NCBI GenBank assembly: GCA_018830945.1
Contig: JAHJRD010000073.1
Coordinates: forward strand, 1-35,905
Source of the DNA: Nanobdellota archaeon
GTDB lineage: Archaea > Nanobdellota > Nanobdellia > SCGC-AAA011-G17 > GW2011-AR17
Length of the DNA: 35,905 nt
Direction: 5' to 3'
Shown: positions 35,846 through 35,905 of the stretch, in pieces
Layout: each line of letters begins with the position of its first letter
How positions within the stretch are numbered: the first letter of the stretch is position 1
The notes under the pieces: generated by a model
Databases searched by the model: none
Told to the model about the DNA's origin: nothing
Seen by the model: only the letters and a program-made list of their open reading frames with translations
Position numbers and translations under genes: made by a program

Positions 35846-35905
35846 ATGACAGAAATACATACAACCTTTTTTAACTTTTCGGAAGTCACACTCCTAAGTG
35901 AGATA
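35846..35905 (+). CDS. 5' fragment of an ORF truncated by the window edge
   Basis: ATG at 35846, MTEIHTTFFNFSEVTLLSEI..., TATA-like CCTTATAAGG upstream. Confidence 0.35.
   Translation, partial: MTEIHTTFFNFSEVTLLSEI

Noticed and set aside
1-35905. CRISPR arrays, rRNA genes, inteins
   Set aside because: Looked for regular short repeats with spacers, rRNA segments and intein motifs inside conserved genes; none seen.

Overview
The window looks archaeal, probably from a DPANN-type genome. It has EF-1A, S10, S12, S7, Spt5, SecE, FtsY, an initiator tRNA-Met, an AK6-like kinase, form III-like RuBisCO and HMG-CoA synthase, and many promoters of the type CGAAAG(T/C)TTATAAA. Most of it is dense housekeeping and conserved-hypothetical gene content with a few accessory islands. 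The points most worth follow-up are: (1) a short RuBisCO leader with two mutually exclusive hairpins, one of which sequesters a perfect Shine-Dalgarno; (2) an Lrp-like regulator immediately upstream of a protein combining an HExxH zincin-like region with a GSG-SDID nucleotidyltransferase; (3) a family of at least four small paralogous secreted/lipoproteins (one solo, three in a translationally coupled operon) sitting in the broken str operon; (4) an IS transposase split by a -1 frame change at an A6 run, with candidate terminal inverted repeats; (5) an AbrB-like/RelE-like toxin-antitoxin pair with a perfect 16-bp palindrome between the TATA box and the start codon; (6) a membrane-anchored Lon-like (S16/COG1750-type) protease fused to a DUF151-like domain; (7) an M16 peptidase pair, one active and one inactive. 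All calls are from reading the sequence and the supplied ORFs. No database searches were run.
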